Positions 9,791 to 21,400 of a DNA stretch of 64,000 nt are shown one piece after another (the first letter of the stretch is position 1; the number at the start of each line of letters is the position of its first letter). Source of the DNA: Onchidella celtica (Eukaryota > Mollusca > Gastropoda > Systellommatophora > Onchidiidae); contig OZ007572.1 of NCBI GenBank assembly GCA_963931925.1, positions 22,864,730 through 22,928,729 on the forward strand, read 5' to 3'. Below the pieces are notes generated by a model. It did no database searches, had not been told where the DNA came from, and saw only the letters and a program-made list of their open reading frames with translations. The position numbers and the translations under genes are program-made.

Positions 9791-12700
9791 CACCATAATA
9801 TGATGGCATGTTTTCATTTCACACCTGCAGATCCCTTTCCAAGATACTGAGAAAGTCTGAGTTCTCATTTCTTCATGACTGACTAATCCTAAATGGAAAT
9901 TTGGAACATTGCATTTTCATGTCGTTTTTTTTTTCCTGTATATGATCTCCAATGAACAACTTGAGCATACTGTTGAATGTACAAATTTATTACAATGGTT
10001 TGCAATGGATTGTCAATGCACATGCTACAGGAACGTATTTATAAATGTTAAAAAAAACAACAAAATGTAAGATTATCAAATGCTTTTGCAAACATACTTT
10101 TTATTGGCTAAAGCGACGACTAGGAAAAAAACTTTCAATAGAGAATGCATAGACACACAATAGTGGTGGCATTGGGGAATCAGAAAAAGGCATTGATAAA
10201 CAAATAAGGAATCAAGAGTTTTAAAATATTTACAGCATCGTAAGTGCCTCCACAGTCATCGTCATTAATTTCATGTTTATCAGGAATCATGAATACTAGA
10301 TCCAAGCTATGTACCAACATGTAAGTCCAAGTGCATATTATCTACCCTCCAACAATTTCTGAGACAAGACTGTATTTTTAGACAAAATAAACAGAAGACA
10401 AGATTTTTTGACAAATTTGCACATACATATTTTGTCTTGATCACTCCATTTTTCTGGGCATTTAGCTATCTCCCATATTTATCCAGATATTTAGAAATTT
10501 GTCTGGCTTGGGTGATAAAGAATGAGCAAACCAAACGTGCTCGTATAAGTGCCATTCAGCACTTTGGCATCAAGCTGAGAAATATTTCGGAAGGCTCTTT
10601 AGAGACAACAGGCTCACAAAAACATTAATGAGTATTAAATAAAAAATCTTTAAGAGAAAACAAATAATATCACTATACATTTTCCTCACAACTTGTTTCT
10701 GGACACAGAAAAACTTCACACTTTCAACACAGGAGGCATATACTAAATTTATTTCACATAATAATAAATTTTGCTGATAAAAATTAAGTTCCCATTTAAT
10801 AATATATCCTTTCTATGTTGCTTCATTTCCTAAAATTTTATAAGACACTTGTATTCAATTTATAGCATATCTCAAAAAGACAGTTTTATGCAGATAATAA
10901 CAACTTACTTTCACACATAAAATAGAAGAATTTTATGCATATAAAATAGAGAGTTTTATACATCCAGAATAGAAAAGTTGATACTTTCCTTCCCTTCAGA
11001 CACAATGGTTGTACTTTCATTTTTCTTAAATTCTGAAATAATGAAAATCTCTGGGAGTTGAAATTTGCCTACACTTATCAATTTAGACTTTCTTTACATT
11101 TATATTTTTGTAACTACCTAATCTAAAGAAATAGCGCCATTCCCCACACCATTCTGCCATGGTGTCTCCTAACACATACGATATAGCAGTTGACCAACCA
11201 CAGCAAAGCTATATATGCCTACCTAATCTGTATCAAAAGATGTCCTCTTTTAGTGCAAAATTTTAGTAGTGACATACATATTCAATATGCAGGATTACAA
11301 TTCAATGACAAGGTGATCACAGCTCCAAAATACAGTTTTAGCTCACAGCCTCAAAATACAAATCCCTCATACATGCATGCATGCAATACTTCCTTCCAGA
11401 TGGTGACAGTTCCATAAGAGCAAGCCAGGAATACCATCAGTGGTATAAATAGAACTCATGGCATCTGCAGCAAATAATAATGATGTTAATAATAATGATA
11501 AATATTCCATTTTAAAACTGCGTTCTTTGAAAATCTGGCTGAATTCTTATGTATACTGGCACTCAAACTGGTTACTCCTAAATCATTGTAATAAAGGTAG
11601 CAAAATAATAAATGCAAAATACACTTTCATTGTTAAGGAAATGAAAACTACATTCTTGATAACATAAGCTAAAAGCAGGTGCTTACTTCACTGAAATGCC
11701 ACCGCCCTCTCCCCCTCAAAATTGGTGCCTAAGGCAAGTGCCCTATCTGCCCCGTTCAGGTTATGCAACACGATACCAATCCCATGCTTTCATGAATGTG
11801 TAACATTACTCCAAGTATACATTAATGCCCTACAATACTGAAAGTTATCTTCTCTGATAATTATTCGTGCTTGAAATGATATAACATATTATTTGCAGTT
11901 CAAAGTTACAGCATGAACTCACCAGCAAATAGACACTGCAGTAAAGTGAGTCAAATGCCTAGATCAGCATTTGCTGTTACAAAATACCTTCATTAGATTT
12001 ATTAAAGAGTAAACAAGCAAAAGCAGGGATTGCTATCACTGGAATAAAAGTGTAAAAAACAAAAAAATCTTGGCATTTTCAAAGAATGTGGATCCAGCTT
12101 ATTTACAAGACAAAAGCTTGTAACTTTATACATAAATTTGAGAAACACTACAAAAATAAAACTGAAAACAAAGAGTGTATGTAAAGTAATAAATAATAAC
12201 ATACATCAACCTAGTTATACTCATCAGTGAACAATAAAATCTCCACAAGACTCCCTAAAACATAACAGGTTTGTTACACAGATAATGTGGAAAAAAAACC
12301 ATGGGTAGAGACACACAGAACTTGTAGGTACCTTTTACAAATCAGTTTAAAACTCCAAAATATGCAGTATTTCTAGACATATAAAGAAATGTGACAAGAA
12401 AAAAACAAACTTATAAAGTGCCAATTAAAATGCCCACGAAAGACATTCAATGTTGAATTTAAAAATGAGCTTCCCATGCAGGATAAGCGCAGTGCACCTT
12501 ATTTTTAGCCACACAAATGAGAATGTGACTTATAGCTTTTTCTCATTCAGTGGAAAACATGGCCACTTAAAGTTGCACGATTCATATACACAACCAAATT
12601 GTGTGCATCAATATGCTTAAGTTGGATTTATGCAGATACAAAACTCCAGTACCATAATGCTGAAAGCCTTCACTCCTGGTGCTTGCTGTACAGTTGTTAC

Positions 12701-14439
12701 TGCTGCAATGGTGCAACAAATGATCACCATGCAAGAGCCGATAACCAAAAAAAGAAAACGTTCCTCACACAAGGCAAAATTTTAAACTTTCACTCACAAA
12801 ACTGACGATGACAGCCAGACTGTTCTGCTTCCAACATAAAATATCTGATGAGTGCTGTGTGTATACCAAAGCACATTATATATATATAAATATCAAACAG
12901 TGTCATACACTATTTCAATTCGTTCATATGACCACAACCAGGCTGAACAAGAACACTGCATCTCCTCTCAGGTAAAAACAACAGTGACTAGGAGAAGAAA
13001 CCCTGGTAAAATTGAATAAAACTTGTTGACCAAGGATCGTAGATGTCCCCCACCACCATTCACTGATACCACTATATTATCAGCTTTTCCGGTTTTTGTT
13101 TTCAACATACTAAAACAAAAATAAAGTCTGGGTTATATCTCTCAGCAAAAATATGTTTGGCGGACTACAACAAAATTAAAAAATTCTACAAAATGCCATT
13201 TTTAATATTCTAGATGCATTGTAATTCACAAACAGGAATGATAATATGGCATCAATTGTCAGGCATTGCTAATTAAAAAGGCATAGGCACACTAGGAAAA
13301 TACCAAGCAAAAAAAAATTACATAACTGAAAAAACAAAATAGAGGCACATTACTACTACAATATGACCAACAAACTCACTGCAAAGAAGAAAAAAAAAGT
13401 AAAAAGAAGCAGAGGTGAGCGATTTAAGGGTCAAGTTACTGGACTCAGTACATGGTATTTCATCTTACTGAAAGATCGCACTGCATGAAGTGCAGAGCAG
13501 AATTTCTCACTCAGTGTGGCAAAAACAAAACCAAAAAACAATAACTTTCATATAAATGCTAAACAAAGGCAGTGGGGTATACAGAATAACTTTGCAATTG
13601 CATACAGTTCCTTCATGTAGCTGATAAATGTCCAAAAAAAAAACAAAAAAAAACAATCAGTTGATTTTCTGTGAACTAGCATACTTATAAATGTTAAAAA
13701 CCCTACACTTGCAACAAAACCCTACCAGAAAATAGGCTCCCAGCAAAAATTTAAACCCCAGGCTTGCAGATGGTTTTTGTTACACCAATCCTGTCAAGAG
13801 CCAATTCCGTAGAAATGTGACATAATTTCAATGGTACCAGCCATCTAATACTTCCATCTTACTATGTATTGTGGTAATTAAGCACATGAAAATATAAATT
13901 CATTTTCTGTCACTACGACACAAAGATAAAATCATGCTTTAACTTTACAGGTCTTGTGTTCAGTAATTAAAAAGAAAAAAGAAGAACAGAATCAAAACAT
14001 TGATCAATTTATCAATAGAAATGGGAGGGACATTTCAAGTATTTTGCAAACTGCTTATTGAGGGTATGGAAAAGAAAGGTAAAGAATAACCCACAGGTTA
14101 CCTTTATGGCAACAGTTAGGTAAAATCATTGCTACAGTAATTTAGTTTGACAACAACCCCTGAGGTTCCAACTTCACAATTTTTTTGAGTCGTGCTATAA
14201 GTTCACCCATTTGATTGGCATGTTTCTTAGGTTGCTAAATTACTTTCCAAATTTCTTAAGTCTATGTTAATTAATGAGGGTGCAGCGACTTTTTAAAAAT
14301 ATCCTTGAAATGGCTGGTTCACAGGGGGATGGAATGAGGAAAAATCACTGGCAGACAGTGAATTAATGAGCATGTTAAGTTCTTGATGTTTCCATTTTCA
14401 TGGCTGTCATGCTACTGTCATACAGATGTTAGCAGAGCC
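9791..14439. other. AT-rich intergenic stretch
   Basis: No gene or domain seen on either strand. Contains A-rich runs and a short TA run near 12877. It may include a distal part of the APPL1 3' UTR on the - strand, but nothing in the sequence proves this. Confidence 0.4.
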
Positions 14440-14688
14440 TTAGCTCATTCCCTATGGTAAATTTTGTGGGTATGGACAGGAACTTTCAAACCTATCCAGT
14501 TTGAAATTTTGGGTTGTTCAAAGATGTTTTTTCTTTAAAATAGTATAAACACAGGACAAAACATATTATACATCTAAATAAAGGAAAATCAATGAATCAG
14601 GGTAGGATACAATATTTTGAAATGTTGGATTAGATATTATTGTTGGAAAATCAGCTGAATATTCAGCTTACCGTAGTGAATGAGTTAA
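14440..14688. mobile_element. TTAA-type MITE, family 2
   Basis: Left end TTAGCTCATTCCCTATGGTA, right end the near-complement of TTAACTCATTCACTACGGTA. 249 bp. The left TTAA has mutated to TTAG. No coding. Confidence 0.78.
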
Positions 14689-16149
14689 CACATGAAAATC
14701 CATGAACGTCTTGTTTAACATACATTTTGATGAGGATGTATCAACATCCCTTTGTTATGGCTATCTTGCCCAAAAATAACTGATGCCAGTCATAATTATG
14801 TTATTTAAAAAAAAACAAAAAAAGCAACAACCAAGCTTGTAGTATTAATTGAAAACACTGCCTGAGTTTTCCGGAACCTAAAACTGTTTGGATACAGTAG
14901 CTGCAATTTTGCATCAATAAATAAGGTAGACTAGTACAAAAGCCCCTAAAAGTTTCTTCATAAAACAAGCACATGAAGAATACTTGGAACATAGTCAGAG
15001 AGAATTTTTTTTTCTTTTTTTAATGTACAATCTACCAAATTATGTGGGCTGGCCACTTGAGGTAAGCACTGAAAGATCTTTCCAAACACTGTCCATAACA
15101 AGACACTGGCCTTATTATCAGCCTGTAAGTCCTGTATGGGTCTCACTTCACAACATCTCGACACACAGACAACCAAGGATTTGATATTGAAAACCCACTC
15201 TATATAACATGAGAACTATAAATATATCTTTGCGCAATAGTGACATGAGCTGTTTGTGAATGGCAAGTCATATCTACATTCTTTTTTTCCAGTTCAGGCA
15301 TCAAGATATGATGATCTTATACATAAGGCCACATCTATCTCACATTTGCTAAATAAGAAGGAAGAAAACACATACACATCTACGAAAATTTCGGGAGCAG
15401 TGAGGTGAAACAAATGCAAGACAGGAATTATGGAATATTCAGCCAACATCAAAGGTAGATCCTTCCACTGTCACACAATGTTTTTTTTCTTTGCAGTGAT
15501 CATAAATTCATTTCAAATCATTATGAAACATATGTTATCTCATAATAAATATCAAGCACAAAATAAGTTACACAACAGTAGATTACACTGTCTTTATCAA
15601 GAAAACATAATGTTACCGTGATAACATACTGGTATATATCTTTGCGCGCAAAAAAGAGGCTTTCAAATCAGCTGTTGTGAAACAAGAGACGAATCAATGG
15701 GAATATTTCAAAAAATGTGTATTTGGAAAGACTACATGCCAATATGCTATGACCTGATTTATAGTATCTCTTTCACACCATGAATTGTGCTGCAAAGTCT
15801 ACTAAGCACAAAACCTGTTGGGCTGCCTGAAGATCTTTTACTTGGCATCGGTCAGCCATTTCATTCTGTTCCAATACCCCCTCCCCTTTACTACTTGTGA
15901 GTTAAGTACTTTTAAATGTCTCTCAGGATAAAAAAAATTCTTCATGAAACAGAAGGTTTCTCCTTTTCAGATACATAATCTTTTCCACCTGAAAGCAAAT
16001 TTAAATCCTCGCCAACAATGACCAAAAAAACAGATCTAACAGCACCACAGGAGGGTTGAAACAATGGTTTTGAGGTCTTTATTTTAGGAGGTTCGCTGCC
16101 CTTGGCATTTACACCTCACTTTACTTGTTTTATTATTTCTTGTTCTGGG
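14689..16149. other. AT-rich intergenic stretch
   Basis: Nothing recognised beyond homopolymer runs. Confidence 0.4.
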
Positions 16150-16532
16150 GGGGGGGGGGGAGATGATATGGATAAATTTTAATCTATTAATTTCAATTTT
16201 GCCCGGGCAGCGGCCTTTCGGCCTGCTCTTTACGATTTCCAACTGCCAAGGTATCTTTAACGTGCGCAACGTGCACACGGGCCCTCCGAATTTTTTCGTC
16301 CTTATCCGAGAAGACTAGGTACTCGATCCTACCCCCCAATAGGACCAGGGACTTGAAAATATGAGAAAAATCCAATTTCCAAGAACTACTCGATCCTACC
16401 CCCCAATAGGACCAGTGACTTGAAAATACGAGAAAAATCCACTTTCCAACATGCCTGCACTGCCCGAGTTTAGAATCCGGGACCCTTGGCATGAGAGGCG
16501 AGCACCTTGCCTCTAGACCACCTTGTCCCCTT
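16150..16532 (-). mobile_element. tRNA-derived SINE with internal duplication
   Basis: On the - strand, from about 16532, the sequence starts like a tRNA: a box A-like TGGTCTAGAGG (16510-16520), a stem-like GCTCGCCTCTC, and a degenerate box B GGATTCTAAAC (16468-16478) about 31 bases further. The body has a 67-bp unit in two tandem copies (from 16321 and 16388), then a conserved-looking block (TCTCGGATAAGGACG, then GTGCACGTTGCGCACGTTAAA) resembling the central domain of widespread metazoan SINEs, and ends at a 14-base homopolymer run. It would be transcribed by RNA polymerase III if intact; box B is damaged. Family name not assigned. Confidence 0.75.
16321..16452. repeat. 67-bp tandem duplication in the SINE body
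   Basis: Two near-identical copies starting ACTCGATCCTACCCCCCAAT at 16321 and 16388. Confidence 0.85.
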
Positions 16533-16863
16533 GAGGGTTGAAACAAATGCAAGGGTTGAGGGTTGAAACAAAATTTTTTTTTCCCCTTTAATATGTTTTT
16601 AATGCACGGTTTTTTGAACAGCTTTTCTACACCAAATTATCTTCTGTAATCTGTAATCACTCAGATCGTCCCCAATTTGAACTGCTCGAGTAGTAACAGC
16701 TGCTTGGTACACCAAATATCTATGATTATCACACAATGTACAATTTGCGTAGATAAAAAAATCTAATGAGCTGCTACTGCTATTTTCACGATCAATGGTG
16801 TTATGTGCTACAAATTACATGTAGCATCACGTCGATTCCTTTCAATTTGTAGTAATACTGCAT

Positions 16864-17512
16864 AAAGGCCTGTTTACATTGGTGGGCTTTAAGAATAGAA
16901 AAAAAAGAAAAGGAAATTTAGAAGTACGCATGTTGCATTTACACTGTTTCAAAATCGGAATGGAATCTGACCCTTTCCTAATTCCTTCCAATTTCTCCAT
17001 GAACAACTAGAATAAGACCATTTCTATTTTTATTCCGATTTCAGAAAGGTTATGTGTCACGTGACAACCTCCTCGGTGTAAAATGGCGTTCGATCAAGCT
17101 ATAGATGAAACTTTCACCAAAACATTTTGATGGCGAGAGCTATCTATGGGATACAAAACCGTCCACCTACCATAACATGAAGGCAAGAACGAAGCTCTTG
17201 GAATTTTAGCGAATGATAAAAACCTAGAAAGATCAGATTAATTTCACATTCATACAGTGAAAAGCTGAACCGAACAACTCCTTCGCTCGACGAGTGAGAG
17301 GCCAGTCGCGGCCACACGAGCATCCATCTCCACCACACAACCAAAACAAACAATGTGCATCATTTCTCATTCAGAAAACGGATCAGTGTAAACAAACAGT
17401 GTTTCGAGGGGGAAATCAGAAAGCAAAACTTGGAAAGCCAGAAGAGGTCTTCTCCTATGCCCCCATTCCTTTTTTCTACTCCAAAAGCCCACCAGTGTCA
17501 ACAGGCCTTTAG
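16864..17512. mobile_element. Inverted-repeat DNA element
   Basis: Left end AAAGGCCTGTTTACATTGG followed by TGGGCTTT; right end is its near-complement (17485-17512), giving about 27 bp of inverted repeat with two or three mismatches. About 650 bp, no recognised coding. No clear target duplication, so the superfamily is left open. Confidence 0.72.
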
Positions 17513-17862
17513 TTAGTACTTCTAAATTCCTTATGTTTGACGTGATCTATTACATTTTCTAACTTTAAAGTGCTCTTTTTGGACTGTACAAATACTGCTG
17601 CTGTCTGATGTCAATTACTTCCATTTTAATGGTCATGATGAACTTGCAGCTTCTACAGCTTTCTTCATGATGTCAGGTAACAGATCATACAAAAAATGGT
17701 GTAGCAGCGGTGGTAAGTTCTTTTGTTCACATAAGTACTTTTTACTGAGCAGATATTGTCGGAGATATTTAAAGGTTCCCTTCATCTGAACAATGCTTTA
17801 AGACTCAAAACAGGGATCACTGTGCTTTCATTTGATACAGCATGAAAATTTCTCAATTACGA

Positions 17863-18047
17863 AAGCATCTTCATTGATAATATTTTAGTTTGTTTCTTTT
17901 GACCAGGCATGGGCAACTACATTCACGTTCAAACAAACAAAAAAGTGAGACATGAAACTGTCTCCTTTAAAGAAGCATCTTCTTATAATATTTTAGTTTG
18001 TTTATTTTTGAGAAAGTGTGGGCAACTGCAATCACCTTCAAACAAAA
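17863..18047. repeat. Two-copy tandem repeat, about 108-bp period
   Basis: AAGCATCTTC, then ATAATATTTTAGTTTGTTT and GGGCAACT, repeat at about 17863 and 17971. Confidence 0.7.
18001..18006 (-). terminator. Candidate APPL1 poly(A) signal
   Basis: TTTATT on the + strand, AATAAA on the gene strand, about 175 bases past the stop codon. The hexamer is common in AT-rich DNA, so this is only a candidate. Confidence 0.3.
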
Positions 18048-18180
18048 TAGTGTAAAGAATATTATCTTGACGAGAATATTAATTTTTTATGACTCTGCAG
18101 CTCAAATTTATGATGGGGAAAACACAGATACTGATAATAAAGTCTTTGCAAGATATAGGACATAAGCTATATAAATACAT

Positions 18181-18438
18181 CTAAGCCTCTGATTCACTGT
18201 CACCCCCTTCTGCGCCTGTGGAATCATCCACAGGCTTAGGACTGGTTATGGGAGATGCTACAGAGGAAGGGGTGCTAGACTCATCAGCAGCAAGGATAAG
18301 GAACTTTCCATCAGGGCTCAGAGCTAATTGATTATTGGGATCATCTTCAGTACCACTGTGCACACCATCAGCTTCATCTTTGTTCTTCTTGTTGCCTCCT
18401 TCTTTGGGCAGACTTTGTATGTTCTTCAATATGAGAGT
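18181..18438 (-). CDS. APPL1: APPL1 terminal exon
   Basis: Eighty-five codons and TAG after acceptor TTTCCATTGCAG. Encodes an acidic, Ser/Pro-rich tail with LALSPDGKFLILAADESS, parallel to the GQFVVLSSSQSEES stretch of vertebrate APPL1, and ends GGDSESEA. The last three residues, SEA, match the PDZ-binding end of APPL1. Phase-0 start. Confidence 0.92.
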   Translation of the reverse strand, partial: TLILKNIQSLPKEGGNKKNKDEADGVHSGTEDDPNNQLALSPDGKFLILAADESSTPSSVASPITSPKPVDDSTGAEGGDSESEA

Positions 18439-21400
18439 CTGCAATGGAAAGATACCCCAACTAAGTTAGGTCAAAGTAGTGAGTGAGATGCATAAATAAT
18501 TGTAACCCTGTAAAATCAGGAAATAGGAAATCTAAGTTTTATGTTTCTAGATCTCATAATATTGATAGCATTGCCTCTACTAGGCTTCATGACATTTTCT
18601 GCTGTCTCCACTGTTCCACATCCTTTCAAATCACCATTTTTCACAACTTTTAAGCATCATGTGGTGTGAAAAAAAAATAATCTACATCACCAACAGGAAT
18701 AGCCTTTTTAGTTAATGACAAAATATTACATATGTTGAGGATGTGTTGCGCTCCAAAAATCCAAGTCTGGACTTTCAGCTAAATACTAGTATTAGTTTAA
18801 CATTCTGAACATTTTTTCATTTCTTCAATTCTGTTATGGGTTCAAGTTTCCATCCTGTTATATTTTTTTTTTCCTGATGAAGGTTAATATACTGAAAGCT
18901 TGACTTGTCTTCCCTTTTCCTTTGCATAATACTGTATAACTTCTGTATTACTTCTTCTGTGAGGCTTTGCTACATACACAACCTTTTCTTTTTGCCATAT
19001 TAGCCTTTAGTTATTTAGACAATCTGTACCATCTTTAATATCTTCATTTTCCTACAGTAACTGCCACAGTGATGAAAGATCAGAAACTCCAATGGTTGCT
19101 TGACAATGGCATTGTGAAATGTCCTATTTTCTTTCAGTTATGTAGTGGCAGATATCAAAGACGTGATTTACTTACAGTCTCATTCGCTGGAGCCTTTGCT
19201 TTGGGGGCTGCTGCTGTTGTTGGTGCTGCTCCCCCCTTCCTTTTCTCCTACGATAAAAAAGCGAAATAATATTGTTTACTTACTAAAGCATTAGAAGTAT
19301 GAATTTCTCCAACTGGACTCCTAAATATTTGAAAGTGGTTACTGGCAAAAGAATTTGACCAGAGAATAATATAAAAAGTATACAAGAGAGTAATTTTTAA
19401 GAAATAAACATATTTATTTGTCTTCTCATAAACTTATCCTGAAAAACATGGTACACAGCTCTGGCCTTTAAAGTGTAAGTTTCATGACAATAAGCATGAG
19501 TTCAAAGGCTTTTCATAACTGGTCACAAAAATGTGTCCTTAAGAGACAAAATGTATCTGATTCCATTATTTCTTCAATGAAAATAAAATTTTAAACAAAA
19601 TTTAAGAAAGAAAAATAAATGGAAGGGACCAAGATCAGACTGACTGAAAATCCTGAACATGAAGAATAGAAGATAACGGGAAATATAAGAGGATTCAAAA
19701 TATTCACTTCACAACTAGCACCCAAAGGGAATTAAACAGCACATAAGAAATTGCTTTCCTCATGCATTGTCAAAGTATAATTTCTCCCTCCTCATTCATA
19801 TTTACCTACAGTTTTAAAATTCCAAGGTAAATAGTCATGCTTGTTTGAGCAGTTATGAAGGATGAATAGAAAAACACCATGTGGAACAAGAAACAAGAAC
19901 ACATGCATTCCAGATTCTCTAGTCTCTGCTGTGTGAATCATGAGCAAATTATCCTGATTTTCAGTTCCAACTGATCCACATGTAATATGGTCAATAGGAG
20001 AGCCAAATGCAACCGCTGGCATTTCATTGTGTAATATATGTATGTTAATGTTTTGTATTAATACAAATGTGAGGAAATAATTTCTTCTACTAGAACTGAT
20101 TTAAACAAGATATAAACTTTATGAAATCATGCTAATTTAACCTTCTGAAATACGACTTACAATTTTGTATTGAAAAATAAATTTCAATTAATGCTTCAGA
20201 TGAAATTAAAATTATTTTCCTAACATGATGTTAATCTAATTCAATAGATGAAGTACACCATGTTCATGCAGGAAAGACACACGAGTATTCAGGATGCACA
20301 GCTTGTCTTTAAACTTGTGCTTTCTCTTTTAATTTGTGAAGTCTTTTTGAAAATCCACATTATAACTCAGATAACATTGATAAATGCTGGCTCAAACCAA
20401 TGATCCCTCTAAGCTATACGCAGGTCCGTGCACATATACATGGTACACAACTAACACCCAAAGGGGAATTTAACAGCACATAAGAAATGAAATATTTCAA
20501 AATTAAGTACATCGTCAGTCAGCTGTTGGAACCTTGTAAAAACTATATTTCAATGCTGTTGTTACAGAACTGTAGTGTTTTACAAAGAGCTATAAGGTAG
20601 AAAGCGCTATTGGCCATCTTTAGTGTAAGGACCCACGCATCACCATGGCGATTGCAGCATTGATTCTGATTTGTTAGCTGATTTGCACTGCGAGCACGGG
20701 AGACGTCGCGAACCAACCGGTGTCAAGCTAAAAGTAGTTCACCACAGAAAACAATGGCACATGTGTACACGTTCAATGGGAGACCTTCGGTCAATTCTTT
20801 CACTTCGTTTCCCCTGGTTTACACGGGCGGTAGGGAATCTGACCACCTTGGATCCACTCTTTCCATCCCTGTCATAACAATCAACTACAATGCAACTAGC
20901 AAGCATTTTAACCGCTTGGACATATCTTGAAGTTACACTAATCAGCTGATCCGCCGGCCATCTTTAGTGTAGGAAGATCAAAACAACACACTCCGTGACG
21001 TCATGCGCATTCTACCTACATTCAAAGGCTGTTGTTACGGAACTGTATAGTGTTTTACAAAGAGCTATAGCTGAACAGTGACCACAACTCAGTATTTTCT
21101 TTCTTTGGCTCTGTAATTATACTACACTCTTCTAACAACAGCCTTTGATGTCAATGTTAACTCTTTGTGTGCCAATCACCGACAAATGTAAACGAGCCTC
21201 ACTAGCCTCAGCGGAAGTTGCATTTTTTCAGTTATGGATATCACCATAAAGTATGAAATCTCATCTTTAATTCGGTGTAAAAATGATTGTAATGCTCCTT
21301 ATGAGTCACATTTTTTCAGTTTTGAGTTACGAATATCACCATAAAGTATGAACTCTCATCTTTAATTTGGTGTAAAAATTGTTACAGTGCTCCTTTTTTA

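Larger units (their letters stand above)
17513..18180 (-). other. Probable APPL1 3' UTR and flank
   Basis: Lies just downstream of the APPL1 stop on the - strand. A roughly 108-bp tandem duplication spans about 17863-18047. An AATAAA on the - strand at 18001-18006 is a candidate poly(A) signal about 175 bases after the stop. Confidence 0.45.

Noticed and set aside
16434-16532. Functional tRNA gene
   Set aside because: The tRNA-like head has a damaged box B and is fused to a SINE body; no complete cloverleaf.
16864-17512. PIF/Harbinger assignment from GGCCTGTTTACA-like ends
   Set aside because: The flanks do not show identical 3-bp TWA duplications, so only a generic inverted-repeat call is made.
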